64,000 nt of DNA, taken from Pseudomonas monsensis (GTDB taxonomy: Bacteria > Pseudomonadota > Gammaproteobacteria > Pseudomonadales > Pseudomonadaceae). This document shows positions 51,614-60,349 of this stretch, one piece after another; the first letter of the stretch is position 1; every line of letters begins with the position of its first letter. The stretch is taken from contig NZ_CP077087.1 in NCBI RefSeq assembly GCF_014268495.2, positions 3,289,501 through 3,353,500 on the forward strand. Reading direction: 5' to 3'. The notes under the pieces are model-generated. The model did not search any database. It was not told where the DNA came from and worked only from the letters and a program-made list of their open reading frames with translations. The position numbers were made by a program, and so were the translations under genes.

Positions 51614-52693
51614 TTATCGAATCTGGGCCATGGTCGGGTAATCCGTATAACCTCGCTCCTCACCCTGATAGAAGGTGGTCGGGTCTGCGTCATTCAATGC
51701 GACACCCTGTTCGAATCGCTCTACCAGATCCGGGTTGGCTAGGAACGCAGTGCCAAAGGACACCAGATCAGCATTTCCTTCTCTGAGGGACGTTTCTGCG
51801 CGTTCCGCGTCATAGCCGCCATTGGCGATGTAGGTGCCTCCGAAACGACGCTTCAGTTCTCTGAAGTCGAATGAACCCGCACCGACTTCTACAACGTGAA
51901 TGTAGGCTAGCCCGTAGCGACTGAGCATTTTTGCTGCATAGTTGAATGTCGCTTGGGGATCGCTGTCGCTCATGGAGAAGTAATTAAAAATCGGTGACAG
52001 GCGAACGCCCACGCGGCTAGCCCCGAATACTTCGATGACCGACTCCACAACCTCCTTAAGAAACCGAGCGCGATTTTCTGCAGAGCCGCCGTATGAATCG
52101 GTTCGGGTGTTGGTGCCATCGCGCAGGAACTGATCGATCAAGTAGCCGTTCGCGCCATGTATTTCCACACCGTCAAAACCTGCACGCTTCGCGTTTTCAG
52201 CACCTTGGCGAAAATCCGCAATCACACCAGGAATTTCATCCAGACTCAGAGCCCGTGGCGACTCGTAAGGCTTCAGTCCTTCAGGCGTGTAGATCTCGCC
52301 ATCAGCCTTGATCGCTGAGGGGGCTACCGGCAGCTGATTATCGAGCTGTACTAGGGAGTGTGACAGGCGCCCAACGTGCCAGAGCTGGAGAAATATCCGT
52401 CCGCCCTCTGCATGCACGGCGTCGGTCACGTGTTTCCAGCCAGCGATTTGCTCGCTGGTGAAGATGCCCGGTGTTCTCATGTAGCCTTTGCCTTGAGCCG
52501 AGACCTGGGAACCCTCAGTAATGATGAGGCCGGCGCTTGCACGTTGACGGTAATACTCGACTACTGTGGAAGTTGGAACATCACCTTGGCCAGCCCGGCT
52601 TCGTGTCAGAGGCGCCATCACCATATGATTTTTCAAGGGTAGGTTGGCGATTTGAGCGGGGGACAAAAGAAGGTTGAGATTGCTCGCTGTCAT
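51614..52693 (-). CDS. Old-yellow-enzyme family ene-reductase (NemA-like)
   Basis: 359 residues, FMN TIM barrel. Typical blocks: NHMVMAPLTRSRAG, TEGSQVSAQGKGY, LQLWHVGRLSH, catalytic region EIHGANGYLIDQFLRDGTN, and GADLVSFGTAFLANPDLVERF-like ending (here NADLVSFGTAFLANPDL). Reduces activated C=C bonds of enones, maleimides or nitro compounds with NAD(P)H. It follows the pirin gene by 72 bases on the minus strand and is probably controlled by the divergent LysR. Confidence 0.9.
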   Translation of the reverse strand: MTASNLNLLLSPAQIANLPLKNHMVMAPLTRSRAGQGDVPTSTVVEYYRQRASAGLIITEGSQVSAQGKGYMRTPGIFTSEQIAGWKHVTDAVHAEGGRIFLQLWHVGRLSHSLVQLDNQLPVAPSAIKADGEIYTPEGLKPYESPRALSLDEIPGVIADFRQGAENAKRAGFDGVEIHGANGYLIDQFLRDGTNTRTDSYGGSAENRARFLKEVVESVIEVFGASRVGVRLSPIFNYFSMSDSDPQATFNYAAKMLSRYGLAYIHVVEVGAGSFDFRELKRRFGGTYIANGGYDAERAETSLREGNADLVSFGTAFLANPDLVERFEQGVALNDADPTTFYQGEERGYTDYPTMAQIR

Positions 52694-52765
52694 GACGTGC
52701 CTCAGTATGATTTGGGGTGTTGGATAGTTATCGTCGAGATGAATTTCACGCCGGCTTGAGCGGCG

Positions 52766-53605
52766 CTAGTTGAGCCGTCCTTGTTGCCGCAGCCGTGTGC
52801 CAATCCGCTGTATTTCCGTTTCACCCTGCGCCAGAGCTGCCTTGCTCGTGTGAACCGAGTAGTGACCCGTTACTAGGTCGTACGGATGCTTTACCGCCGA
52901 GCCCATCACGAAAGAGCAATCGCCTTTCGCGATGAAGTTGATGCGGTGCTCTGACTCTTCGAACACGGCTAAGTCGCCGGCATTGATCAACCCACCTGCG
53001 TCCAGACTTCCAGAACTCACAGCGAGCCAAGCAATGTTGTGACCGGATGGAGGGGTGTAATGCCAGTGCTCACCGTCTTTTAAACTCACGGCGAGATAGT
53101 TCATTTCACTCGGCACTTCAATCAGGCTTTGGGCTGCCCCGTAACGTCCCAATAGCAAACGCGCGGGGCCCACTTGAGGAACTTGCGACGGCGCAAGGTA
53201 GACACTCATCGCGGGTGCGTTTTCAAGAGATGGTGGCAATGCCACCCAGAGCTGGAATCCCTGGATTGCGGACTTGCTGGCTAGCGTAGCGTCGTGCCAC
53301 ACCCCATTGCCGGCCTGCATCCACTCGACACCACCCGCGAGCAGTAAACCGGTCGCCCCAGTGGTGTCCTCATAAGAGACATCCCCTTTTGTCATGAAGG
53401 TAACCGTTGCGATTCCTGAGTGCGGATGCATGCCGAAACTCGACTTACTACCACTGGCGTTCAGGCTGAAAATGTCCAGGAAAATAAACGGTTTTAACAG
53501 CTCTCCTAGATCACCTGGACTCATAAGCCTCGTTATGGGGCCATGTGTGGTTCCTTCAGTACGATGGACAATGGCGCGTGGTCGAACTACTACGGTGGCG
53601 GTCAT
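52766..53605 (-). CDS. Pirin-family bicupin protein
   Basis: 279 residues. The N-terminal cupin carries the pirin metal motif FGMHPHSGIATVTF and EWMQAGNGVWHD; the second half is the degenerate C-terminal cupin ending KHPYDLVTGHYSVH. Pirins include quercetinase-like dioxygenases and redox sensors; linkage to an ene-reductase is common in stress or electrophile-response operons. First gene of the operon and divergent from LysR at 53844. Confidence 0.86.
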   Translation of the reverse strand: MTATVVVRPRAIVHRTEGTTHGPITRLMSPGDLGELLKPFIFLDIFSLNASGSKSSFGMHPHSGIATVTFMTKGDVSYEDTTGATGLLLAGGVEWMQAGNGVWHDATLASKSAIQGFQLWVALPPSLENAPAMSVYLAPSQVPQVGPARLLLGRYGAAQSLIEVPSEMNYLAVSLKDGEHWHYTPPSGHNIAWLAVSSGSLDAGGLINAGDLAVFEESEHRINFIAKGDCSFVMGSAVKHPYDLVTGHYSVHTSKAALAQGETEIQRIGTRLRQQGRLN

Positions 53606-53843
53606 ATGTTTTCTCTTTGTTCTCCCTTGCCGACAGACGATGTCGTCGAGCGGAGTTCCGGCTGCCTGGACTGGATGGGGATTAACTCAGTGATGCCGAA
53701 AAGCCTTGACGGTCAGCCCGTAGGAGATTCCGGCAACTGAAGGTCAGCTGCAGCAATGACTGAAGGATATGCGTCTATTGACTGCTTTATTAGATGGCAT
53801 AATTGGATTGAACTGATCCATTTTTGGCGTGGGTGGTAGCAAG

Positions 53844-54761
53844 ATGATCGATCTGAATGACGTCGCATTGTTTGTAAAAGTGGTGCGCAGCGGTAGTTTC
53901 GCTGAGGCAGCACGGCAGCTTGGAATGCCCTCAAACACCTTAAGCCGGCGGGTTCAACAGCTTGAGGCTCAACTCGGTACGAGGCTGCTGCAGCGCTCCA
54001 CGCGCAAGCTCACACTCACCCAGTCTGGCGAGGCTTTTCACGAGCGATGCTGTGGAGCCGTGGATGGACTGATTGACGCTGGTGAGCAGCTGATGACAGG
54101 AAACCAAGAGCCGAGTGGCACCGTGCGCATTGCGGCAATGGCTGATTTTTTCGACTTCTTTCCTATGGAGTGGGTAGCCGATTTTCTCGAGGCGCATCCA
54201 CGGGTAGACGTCGACTTTGTGCTGAGTGATGCACGCGCCGATTTGATCGCTGATCGTATCGACATTGCGTTTCGAGGCGGAGCGTTGCAAGACTCAGGAT
54301 ATGTCGGTCGCCAACTCCTTGGAGCTGGTAACGAAGGTCTGGTGGCCAGCCCGAATTACCTTAGAAAAAAAGGTGTACCTGATTCGCTTGGAGATTTTGT
54401 CAATCATGATTGTGTAACTTTTGGCCATCCTAGTGGCGTCACCACCTGGACTCTCCATGGGCCAAATGGTGCAGCGGAAGAAGTGCGGGTCACTAGCCGT
54501 TTCAATGGAAACACCGCCCAAGCTTTGCGCAAGGCGACGTTGGCCGGGCTAGGAATTGCCTTGCTGCCGCCCGCCATGACAAAGTCTGATCTTCAGACAG
54601 GGCGCCTTGTGTCTGTGCTGCCGCAGTACCATAGAACCGGATACGGCCTGCATGTGCTTTACCCAAGTCGGCAACATTTGCCGTTAGCTGTGTCTGCATT
54701 CATTGGGTTGGTGATGGAGAAACTGGAGGGACAAGAATTTCCTGCAACGGCTCTCTCCTGA
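53844..54761 (+). CDS. LysR-family transcription regulator of the ene-reductase/pirin operon
   Basis: 305 residues. HTH in FVKVVRSGSFAEAARQLGMPSNTLSRRVQQLEAQLG, effector domain from about 88 and the closing LHVLYPSRQHLPLAVSAFIGLV, the branch close to CrgA/DhcR-like electrophile-responsive regulators. ATG at 53844; a longer frame adds five residues. Divergent from pirin with 238 bases between, the usual arrangement for autoregulated LysR activation. Confidence 0.88.
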   Translation: MIDLNDVALFVKVVRSGSFAEAARQLGMPSNTLSRRVQQLEAQLGTRLLQRSTRKLTLTQSGEAFHERCCGAVDGLIDAGEQLMTGNQEPSGTVRIAAMADFFDFFPMEWVADFLEAHPRVDVDFVLSDARADLIADRIDIAFRGGALQDSGYVGRQLLGAGNEGLVASPNYLRKKGVPDSLGDFVNHDCVTFGHPSGVTTWTLHGPNGAAEEVRVTSRFNGNTAQALRKATLAGLGIALLPPAMTKSDLQTGRLVSVLPQYHRTGYGLHVLYPSRQHLPLAVSAFIGLVMEKLEGQEFPATALS

Positions 54762-54792
54762 TCCATGCATCCGTCAAGAGTTTGGGATATGC

Positions 54793-55011
54793 CTAAGAAT
54801 GACGCAGGCGCATGATGGCATCTGTGATGCCTTGAGCATTCTTGTCCAGCGTCTCCATCGCCCCGATTGCGTTAGCGGCTACATTCTCCGCTCCGTTATC
54901 AAGCGGCCACTTTGTCACCTCTTCATTGGCTGCGCGTATTGCGTGCTGGTTGTGTAGCAGCAGCGTGAGGGCGTCTGCTGTGGCTACATTCACTTGAGAG
55001 CTATCCGGCAT
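54793..55011 (-). CDS. Small helical protein of unknown function
   Basis: 72 residues. ATG at 55011 has AAGGA ten bases upstream. Composition is Ala/Asn-rich and helical (TADALTLLLHNQHAIRAANEEV, ANAIGAMETLDKNAQGITDAIMRL), like small Pseudomonas proteins found near mobile DNA, but I cannot name the family. A longer frame to 55116 runs into transposase remnants. Confidence 0.6.
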   Translation of the reverse strand: MPDSSQVNVATADALTLLLHNQHAIRAANEEVTKWPLDNGAENVAANAIGAMETLDKNAQGITDAIMRLRHS

Positions 55012-55081
55012 CGGAATCTTCCTTGATGATCTGGTGCGTAGGTAGTAGCTGATCTCTCGCCTGCTCGATCTCTTCCTGAAT

Positions 55082-55593
55082 CTACCCGCAAGGGGATGGC
55101 CCATCGGTTCTGGCACGGCCTAGGGTATCAACCGCATCTCGCGTAGTTTGTCGAACACGTCGAAAAATGCCTGATCGCTCGACCAAGCCAGCGTCCATGC
55201 AACGACGCAGCACTTCATTGAACAGCCAGCGAAAGAGATCGCTGTCCCGAAAACGGCCATGTCTATTTTTGGAAAAGGTCGAGTGGCTGGGGACTTCATC
55301 TTCAAGGCTTAACCGGCAGAACCTGCGATACGCCAGGTTCAAATGGGCCTCTGCGCACAACCGCCGCTCTGAGCGAATGCCGTAGCAATAGCCCACGATC
55401 AGCATGCGGATCATCAGTTCAGGATCAATCGACGGACGCCGATCGGGCTAAAGAAATCGGCGAGGTAATGGCGCAGGTCGCTCAGATCGAGACACCGATC
55501 AATGCTGCGCAGAAGGTGATTGGCGGAAATGTGATCTTGGAGGTTGAACGAGTAAAACAGCCGATCCTGCCCACTCGATAACTGTCCCATCAT
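55082..55593 (-). pseudogene. Broken IS1182-type transposase fragment
   Basis: From the ATG at 55593 the minus strand encodes MMGQLSSGQDRLFYSFNLQ...LADFFSPIG, then frame is lost; the next frame continues IDPELMIRMLIVGYCYGIRSERRLCAEAHLNLAYRRFCRL...FSKNRHGRFRD, the N-terminal half of IS1182-family transposases. One base is missing near 55440 between the two parts. After about 55180 the similarity ends, so the catalytic C-terminal half is gone. No inverted repeats found. Confidence 0.8.
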
Positions 55594-56075
55594 GCTGCGT
55601 GCTTCCCTGCGGGCCAATGCAGATATTTTGCCGCAGGCAAGATAGAGGAGCTACTTTTTCAACACATCGTTGCCGTTGAAGTTCGATTCCTGGTTTGCAC
55701 GGGAAGTGTCAGCCCCTCCGATTTTGAGTTGTTCGGACAGAGCTAACGCGATAATGCTAATTAACCAATTGATTTTTAACGATTAATTCCTTGGGTAGAA
55801 TACGAGTCTGTACGGAGGTGGTGTTGTTCGTTCATCGATTCCAGTGTTCACCGTTCCGCTGAAAGCTTCAGGCCGGTCTATCGAATCGCAGAGTGTCCGG
55901 TCGGAGCTATCCTCATCAATAGCCCACTTGGCCTTAGGCTGGGGGCATCCTTTTCAAACCATCCAAAGCATGCCCTCAGATGTACCCCCAATGTAGCAAT
56001 CCACTGGAAGTGAATGGAGCTCCATGGTTTGTGGAAAGGCAGAAATGATTAGCCGAACTGCCTGCCCGACGAAAC
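55594..56075. other. Gene-free right end of the island
   Basis: A/T-rich remnant sequence with no credible coding frame between the transposase fragment and the LysR stop. Confidence 0.55.
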
Positions 56076-56990
56076 CTAAAGACTATCCGGATCGCCAAAG
56101 AACATCTGAATCCGCGACCGCAGCCAACGCTCACCCGGATCATTATCCTGCGACCCGCGCCACGCCATGTGCAGCTCGAACGTGCGCGTCGGCAACGGCG
56201 GATCTTCCGCTCGCACGCCACCCGCCGCGGTCAGCGCTTCAGCGGTGTAGTCCGGCACGGTGGCAACGATGTCGGTTCCCGCCAGCAAGGTACTTAGCCC
56301 GTTGAACTGCGGCACAGCCAGTACCACATGGCGTTTGCGGCCGAGCTTCTCCAGTTCTTCATCAATAAAGCCACTGAGGTCACCGGCGAACGACACCAGC
56401 GCATGGGGCCGCGCGCAGTAGTCGTCGAGGCTTAACGGGCCCGGCACGGTGTCGGCACGCAACAGCTTCGGCTGGCTGCGACGCAGGACCTTGCGCTTGG
56501 CGTTGGCCGGCAGGTCGGTGGTGTAGCTGACGCCGATGGAGATTTCGCCGGAGGCCAGCAGGCCGGGCATCAGGATGTAGTTGACCCGACGCACCACCAG
56601 CACGATACCGGGTGCTTCGGCGCGCAGGCGCTTGAGCAGCATCGGCAACAGGGCGAACTCGACATCGTCGGACAAACCGATGCGAAACACCGAGGTACTG
56701 GTGGCCGGGTCGAATTCCGCCGCGCGGCTGACGGCAGTCGAAATCGAGTCGAGGGCGGGCGAGAGCAGGGCGAAGATTTCCACTGCACGGGCGGACGGCT
56801 CCATGCTTCGGCCGGTGCGCACGAACAATGGATCATCGAACAGGCTGCGCAGGCGCGAAAGCGCCGCACTGATCGCCGGCTGGCCGAGGAACAATTTCTC
56901 GGCGGCACGGGTCACACTGCGTTCGTGCATCAATGTTTCGAATACGATCAACAGGTTCAGGTCGACACGACGCAGGTCATTACGATTCAT
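56076..56990 (-). CDS. LysR-family regulator whose 3' end is the island's insertion site
   Basis: 304 residues, intact. Start MNRNDLRRVDLNLLIVFETLMHERSVTRAAEKLFLGQPAISAALSRLR carries the HTH of the NodD/LeuO-like branch; the effector domain has FRIGLSDDVEFALLPMLLKRL and closes with MFFGDPDSL. ATG at 56990; a longer frame to 57053 was not used. Divergent from the zinc-type oxidoreductase at 57261, which it probably controls. The island joins exactly at its stop codon without altering the protein. Confidence 0.9.
   Translation of the reverse strand: MNRNDLRRVDLNLLIVFETLMHERSVTRAAEKLFLGQPAISAALSRLRSLFDDPLFVRTGRSMEPSARAVEIFALLSPALDSISTAVSRAAEFDPATSTSVFRIGLSDDVEFALLPMLLKRLRAEAPGIVLVVRRVNYILMPGLLASGEISIGVSYTTDLPANAKRKVLRRSQPKLLRADTVPGPLSLDDYCARPHALVSFAGDLSGFIDEELEKLGRKRHVVLAVPQFNGLSTLLAGTDIVATVPDYTAEALTAAGGVRAEDPPLPTRTFELHMAWRGSQDNDPGERWLRSRIQMFFGDPDSL
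56078..56105. repeat. Right 28-base direct repeat (attR-like)
   Basis: Identical to 28776-28803. These are the last nine codons of the minus-strand LysR gene plus one base; the island side provides its TAG stop. Confidence 0.88.
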
Positions 56991-57260
56991 CTGGAGTCCT
57001 GGCAGAGTCATCAAGCTTGACGAGGGCAGCCATATGAGAACAATGGCCGGCATGAATCTTACGGGGAAAGGCTGGTACTCTGCACCGGAAAATTCAGCTT
57101 TACTCAGGCGATGGCAGCAGTTTTTTCATGGATTTCGCCGATGCCGTCCATACTGCGGAATCAATGACAGGCATGTCGACTATTAATAGCCACTGATAGT
57201 CTTGGGTCGAAAGCCCAGATAGAGTTCGTGGCATTAGAGGTTAATTTGACGAGGTTTGCG

Positions 57261-58283
57261 ATGTCCCGCACGATCCGTTTTCACAAGTTTGGTCCGGCCG
57301 AGGTGCTCAAATGCGAAGAGCATGCGGCCGCTCAGCCAGGTCCTGGCGAAGTGCAGGTGCGTGTCGAGGCGATCGGCATCAGCTGGTACGACACACTCTG
57401 GCGTCAGAATCTGGCCTCGTCCCAGGCACGCCTGCCCTCAGGCCTTGGCCATGAAATGGCCGGCGTGGTGACGGCCGTCGGCGCCGATGTCGAAGACCTG
57501 TCAATCGGCGACAAGGTAGCCAGCTTCCCGGCCGAAAGCCCGAACGATTATCCGGTCTACGGCGAGTCGATCGTGCTGCCGCGCACCGCGCTGACCCGTT
57601 ATCCCGATGTGCTCAGCCCGATCGAAGCCAGTGTGCATTACACGCCGCTGTTGATCGCTTATTTTGCCTACGCCGATCTGGCACGGGTCAAACCCGGGCA
57701 GTTTGCCTTGGTGACTGACGCCAGCCATTGTGCGGGACCGTCCTTTGTCCAGTTGGGCAAGGCGATGGGGGTGCGGGTCATTGCCGCCACCAAAGAGGCG
57801 GAAGAGCGCGAGTATCTGCTGTCCCTTGGTGCGGAGAAGGTGATCGTCACCGAGGAAGAAGATCTGTTGATGCGCATCAACAAAATCACTGACAACCGTG
57901 GCGTCGATGTGGTTTTCGATGGCCTGGGCGGGCCACAGATGTCGCTGCTTGGCGATGTGCTGGCACCGCGTGGCAGCCTGGTGTTGTACGGCCTGCAGGG
58001 CGGTAACCAGACACCGTTTCCGGCGTGTGCGGCGTTCCAGAAGAACATCCAGTTCTTCGTGCACTGCATCGGCAATTTCACCGGCAAGCCGGAATTGGGT
58101 ATCACCCAGGATCACGTCGCCTTGCAGCGTGCCTTGCGTGACATCAACCAATTGACCGCTGATCGCGTGTTGTTGCCGCTCAAGACCCGTGTATTCCCGT
58201 TCAATGAGTTCGTAGAAGCACACCGCTACATGGACGAATGCCCATGCCGCGAGCGCGTCGCACTGCAAGTCGAACCGGCGTAA
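57261..58283 (+). CDS. Zinc-binding-type NAD(P)H:quinone oxidoreductase-like protein
   Basis: 340-residue medium-chain dehydrogenase/reductase. N-terminal GroES-like domain (FGPAEVLKCEE...GLGHEMAGVVTAVGADV) and a nucleotide-binding domain with VTDASHCAGPSFVQLGKAMG, KVIVTEEEDLL and GVDVVFDGLGGPQ. The zinc-binding cysteines of alcohol dehydrogenases are absent, so it belongs to the zinc-free quinone oxidoreductase branch. ATG at 57261 with GAGG. Divergent from the LysR gene. Confidence 0.86.
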   Translation: MSRTIRFHKFGPAEVLKCEEHAAAQPGPGEVQVRVEAIGISWYDTLWRQNLASSQARLPSGLGHEMAGVVTAVGADVEDLSIGDKVASFPAESPNDYPVYGESIVLPRTALTRYPDVLSPIEASVHYTPLLIAYFAYADLARVKPGQFALVTDASHCAGPSFVQLGKAMGVRVIAATKEAEEREYLLSLGAEKVIVTEEEDLLMRINKITDNRGVDVVFDGLGGPQMSLLGDVLAPRGSLVLYGLQGGNQTPFPACAAFQKNIQFFVHCIGNFTGKPELGITQDHVALQRALRDINQLTADRVLLPLKTRVFPFNEFVEAHRYMDECPCRERVALQVEPA

Positions 58284-58294
58284 AGCCAACCCTC

Positions 58295-58320
58295 AGAGTC
58301 CGTGGCCCCACGGACTCTTC
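58295..58320 (+). terminator. Hairpin after the oxidoreductase gene
   Basis: Ten-base arms AGAGTCCGTG and CACGGACTCT with a four-base loop; the T-run is short (TCT), so termination may be partial. Confidence 0.68.
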
Positions 58321-58473
58321 TGCGTGAACTTCCCCCTGAAAAGAACAGATATCTCCGGTAGCGTATCGGGGACGGATCGGCATCTGAACCGGTTTTTGTC
58401 CGCCATCTGTATCTTCTAATCCCGATATAAGCCCTGATAATTGAATGATTACTTTCATCTCAAGGAATGAGTC

Positions 58474-58668
58474 ATGTCTGTGCATTCAATTTGTCCTGTG
58501 CAACATCAATCAGCAAGTGATTGTGCTTGCGCCGATTTCTGTTTAAGTGCTGTAGGCCTATTCGGAAACTGCTTCGTATTTTCTTGTACTCATTTTCCGT
58601 GGGACCTTGTGGGAAGTTTCCTAGGAATGTTTGACTCTGATAAAAACCCTTTAAATACAGGTAGTTAA
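58474..58668 (+). CDS. Possible small protein, 64 residues
   Basis: ATG at 58474 with AAGGA seven bases upstream. The product is Cys- and Phe-rich (HQSASDCACADFCLSAVGLFGNCFVFSC) and resembles no family I know. It lies in an A/T-rich 550-base gap between the oxidoreductase and the 488-residue protein. The ribosome site is good but the codon use is unlike the neighbours, so it could be chance. Confidence 0.3.
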   Translation: MSVHSICPVQHQSASDCACADFCLSAVGLFGNCFVFSCTHFPWDLVGSFLGMFDSDKNPLNTGS

Positions 58669-58833
58669 TGAATGTCAAAAGTTTGCATTGGGCATTTCGC
58701 TGTTCAAGTGTTTCAAATAACTACGAATTTGTAAGTGTTAGCATCTGAACGTCTATTACTTATTGATGAATTGTCGCGAGACTGATGTTTCAGTCGTTGC
58801 GACAGGAATCTTTTTGATACCGGGTAAATACCG

Positions 58834-60300
58834 ATGAGCACGATCCATGATCAGGCAATGAATTATGTCTACCAGCAAGTATTGCAACGTTTGCTGAGCT
58901 TTTTCTCCCGCGCAGAGCGCACAGCATTGCAACTGCTGATTCAGCGCCTGGTGGTGGCCGCCGGCGGCATGGATAACATCGGTCATTTCAAGGTGCTGGT
59001 GAACCAGTCCGGTTCCCGTGATTGCTGCTACACACTGGCGCTTCTGCGGGCGGCGCAGTTGAGTATCGCCGGCCGAGCGCCCGCGACCTTCCAGTTGCGG
59101 GTCGCGACTTTGCGCTGGAATGGCTTCGGCCCCACGGCCTTGCAAAACATGCACCGCAGCTACGGCGCGCTGTTCCTCTACGACGATCCCAGGGTTGAAC
59201 TGTTGATGGTGGATCACCGCGAGGTCCTGCCGTTCGATCATCAGGCATCGGTCAGCGACGGTGGACGTGAAGCCCACCGTCTCAACCTGCTGCTGATCGG
59301 CCATCGTCGAAGTTTCAGTGAAGAACTCGAAATGTGGGATGACGCCTACCTGGCCACTGCCGAGTACTACGGTCAGATCGCCCGCTGGAACAACGGCGTC
59401 GACGCGATGATCGGTGGGGAATCGCCACGCCGACAGCAATACTTCCTCGATGGATTGAGTCGTGCGGTGCAAAAGGCCGCGATCGCCGGGCCTTTGGTGA
59501 ATACCGCCGGATTCGAGACGCTGTTTCCGTTGCTCGACGGGTTGGGCGGCGATTATTACCGGGAGTTCTACACCGAAGAGGAGCGAGCGGCCTGGCGTCC
59601 TGAAGGTCAGTTCGAAGCCTGTCGACGTACCAGTTTCGTCAATATCAACGACATGTTCGTCAGCAAGCTCGAAGAGCGTTGGCCGTTGCTCAGTGAGTTT
59701 CTGGGCTACCAGGCTGATGACCTGGCGCTGTATCACGGGGACGACGAATACGCCGAGCCAGTGGTGGCGGCTCATTTGCGCGGTCTGCAGGCGCAATTCA
59801 TTGAGGCGCGAACCTATGAAGCCGGAATCAGCGAGCACCTGCAGAACAGGCTGATGGAGATGCGTCGCAAGCAGGTCCCCGAACCGGTCTGCGAGCAATG
59901 GCTCTCGATGTTCGACAGTTTGCAGGAGTCCGAACATCTGCGCATGCAGGCGCAAGCGTGGCTGTCGACGAATTTCGATCTGAATCAGATCCAGCTGACG
60001 TGCCTGATGTTTGCGCCTTTCATTGATAGCGGGGCCGGACTCGAGCGGTTCTTGCGCCATTGCCATCCCGGCATGCTGGTGGCGTTGCCGGATTTGCATC
60101 GGGCCATGCAGGGCCTGCATGCGCCAGAGCAGGTGCTGAAGTGGATGACCGATGTCAGCGGCTTGCCGGTCAGGCTGATCATCCGGCTCTACGCCATGGG
60201 GGCGATCAGTCTGCCAGCGCCCAGTGAGGCGGCAAGCCGCGAAGAGGGTACGGGCGTGAACGACGCTGTGACAATTGTCGATCGGAAAGCGGAAGGCTGA
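58834..60300 (+). CDS. Unrecognised 488-residue protein
   Basis: Soluble, mostly helical by composition, no signal or membrane segment. I do not recognise a family. The C-terminal half has His/Glu-rich helices (FIEARTYEAGISEHLQNRLMEMRRKQ, GAGLERFLRHCHPGMLVALPDLHRAM) and the middle LFLYDDPRVELLMVDHREVLPFD. ATG at 58834, but the upstream site is weak. The downstream MocR-like gene is on the same strand and nearly abuts, so the two may be an operon of a regulator and its partner or target. Confidence 0.75.
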   Translation: MSTIHDQAMNYVYQQVLQRLLSFFSRAERTALQLLIQRLVVAAGGMDNIGHFKVLVNQSGSRDCCYTLALLRAAQLSIAGRAPATFQLRVATLRWNGFGPTALQNMHRSYGALFLYDDPRVELLMVDHREVLPFDHQASVSDGGREAHRLNLLLIGHRRSFSEELEMWDDAYLATAEYYGQIARWNNGVDAMIGGESPRRQQYFLDGLSRAVQKAAIAGPLVNTAGFETLFPLLDGLGGDYYREFYTEEERAAWRPEGQFEACRRTSFVNINDMFVSKLEERWPLLSEFLGYQADDLALYHGDDEYAEPVVAAHLRGLQAQFIEARTYEAGISEHLQNRLMEMRRKQVPEPVCEQWLSMFDSLQESEHLRMQAQAWLSTNFDLNQIQLTCLMFAPFIDSGAGLERFLRHCHPGMLVALPDLHRAMQGLHAPEQVLKWMTDVSGLPVRLIIRLYAMGAISLPAPSEAASREEGTGVNDAVTIVDRKAEG

Positions 60301-60349
60301 ACGTGAGCCATTTGTCAGGTTATCAATCGTTGCCCTCGGATACGGGGTC

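Larger units (their letters stand above)
28804..56105. mobile_element. Putative 27-kb genomic island carrying catabolic modules
   Basis: Bracketed by identical 28-base direct repeats, one of which is the 3' end of an intact core LysR gene at 56076. The content is accessory: four MFS or hydrolase groups, three SDR/dehydrogenase modules and six regulators, plus a broken transposase near the right end. Base composition looks more A/T-rich than the flanking DNA by eye. No integrase gene is seen; about 450 bases after the left repeat are gene-free and could be where one was lost. Chromosomal exchange by another route is possible but would not explain the repeat at the gene end. Confidence 0.78.

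Noticed and set aside
58756..60120. Long minus-strand open frame of 454 codons
   Set aside because: Antisense shadow of the 488-residue protein gene; Gln/His/Arg-rich composition typical of GC-rich shadows.
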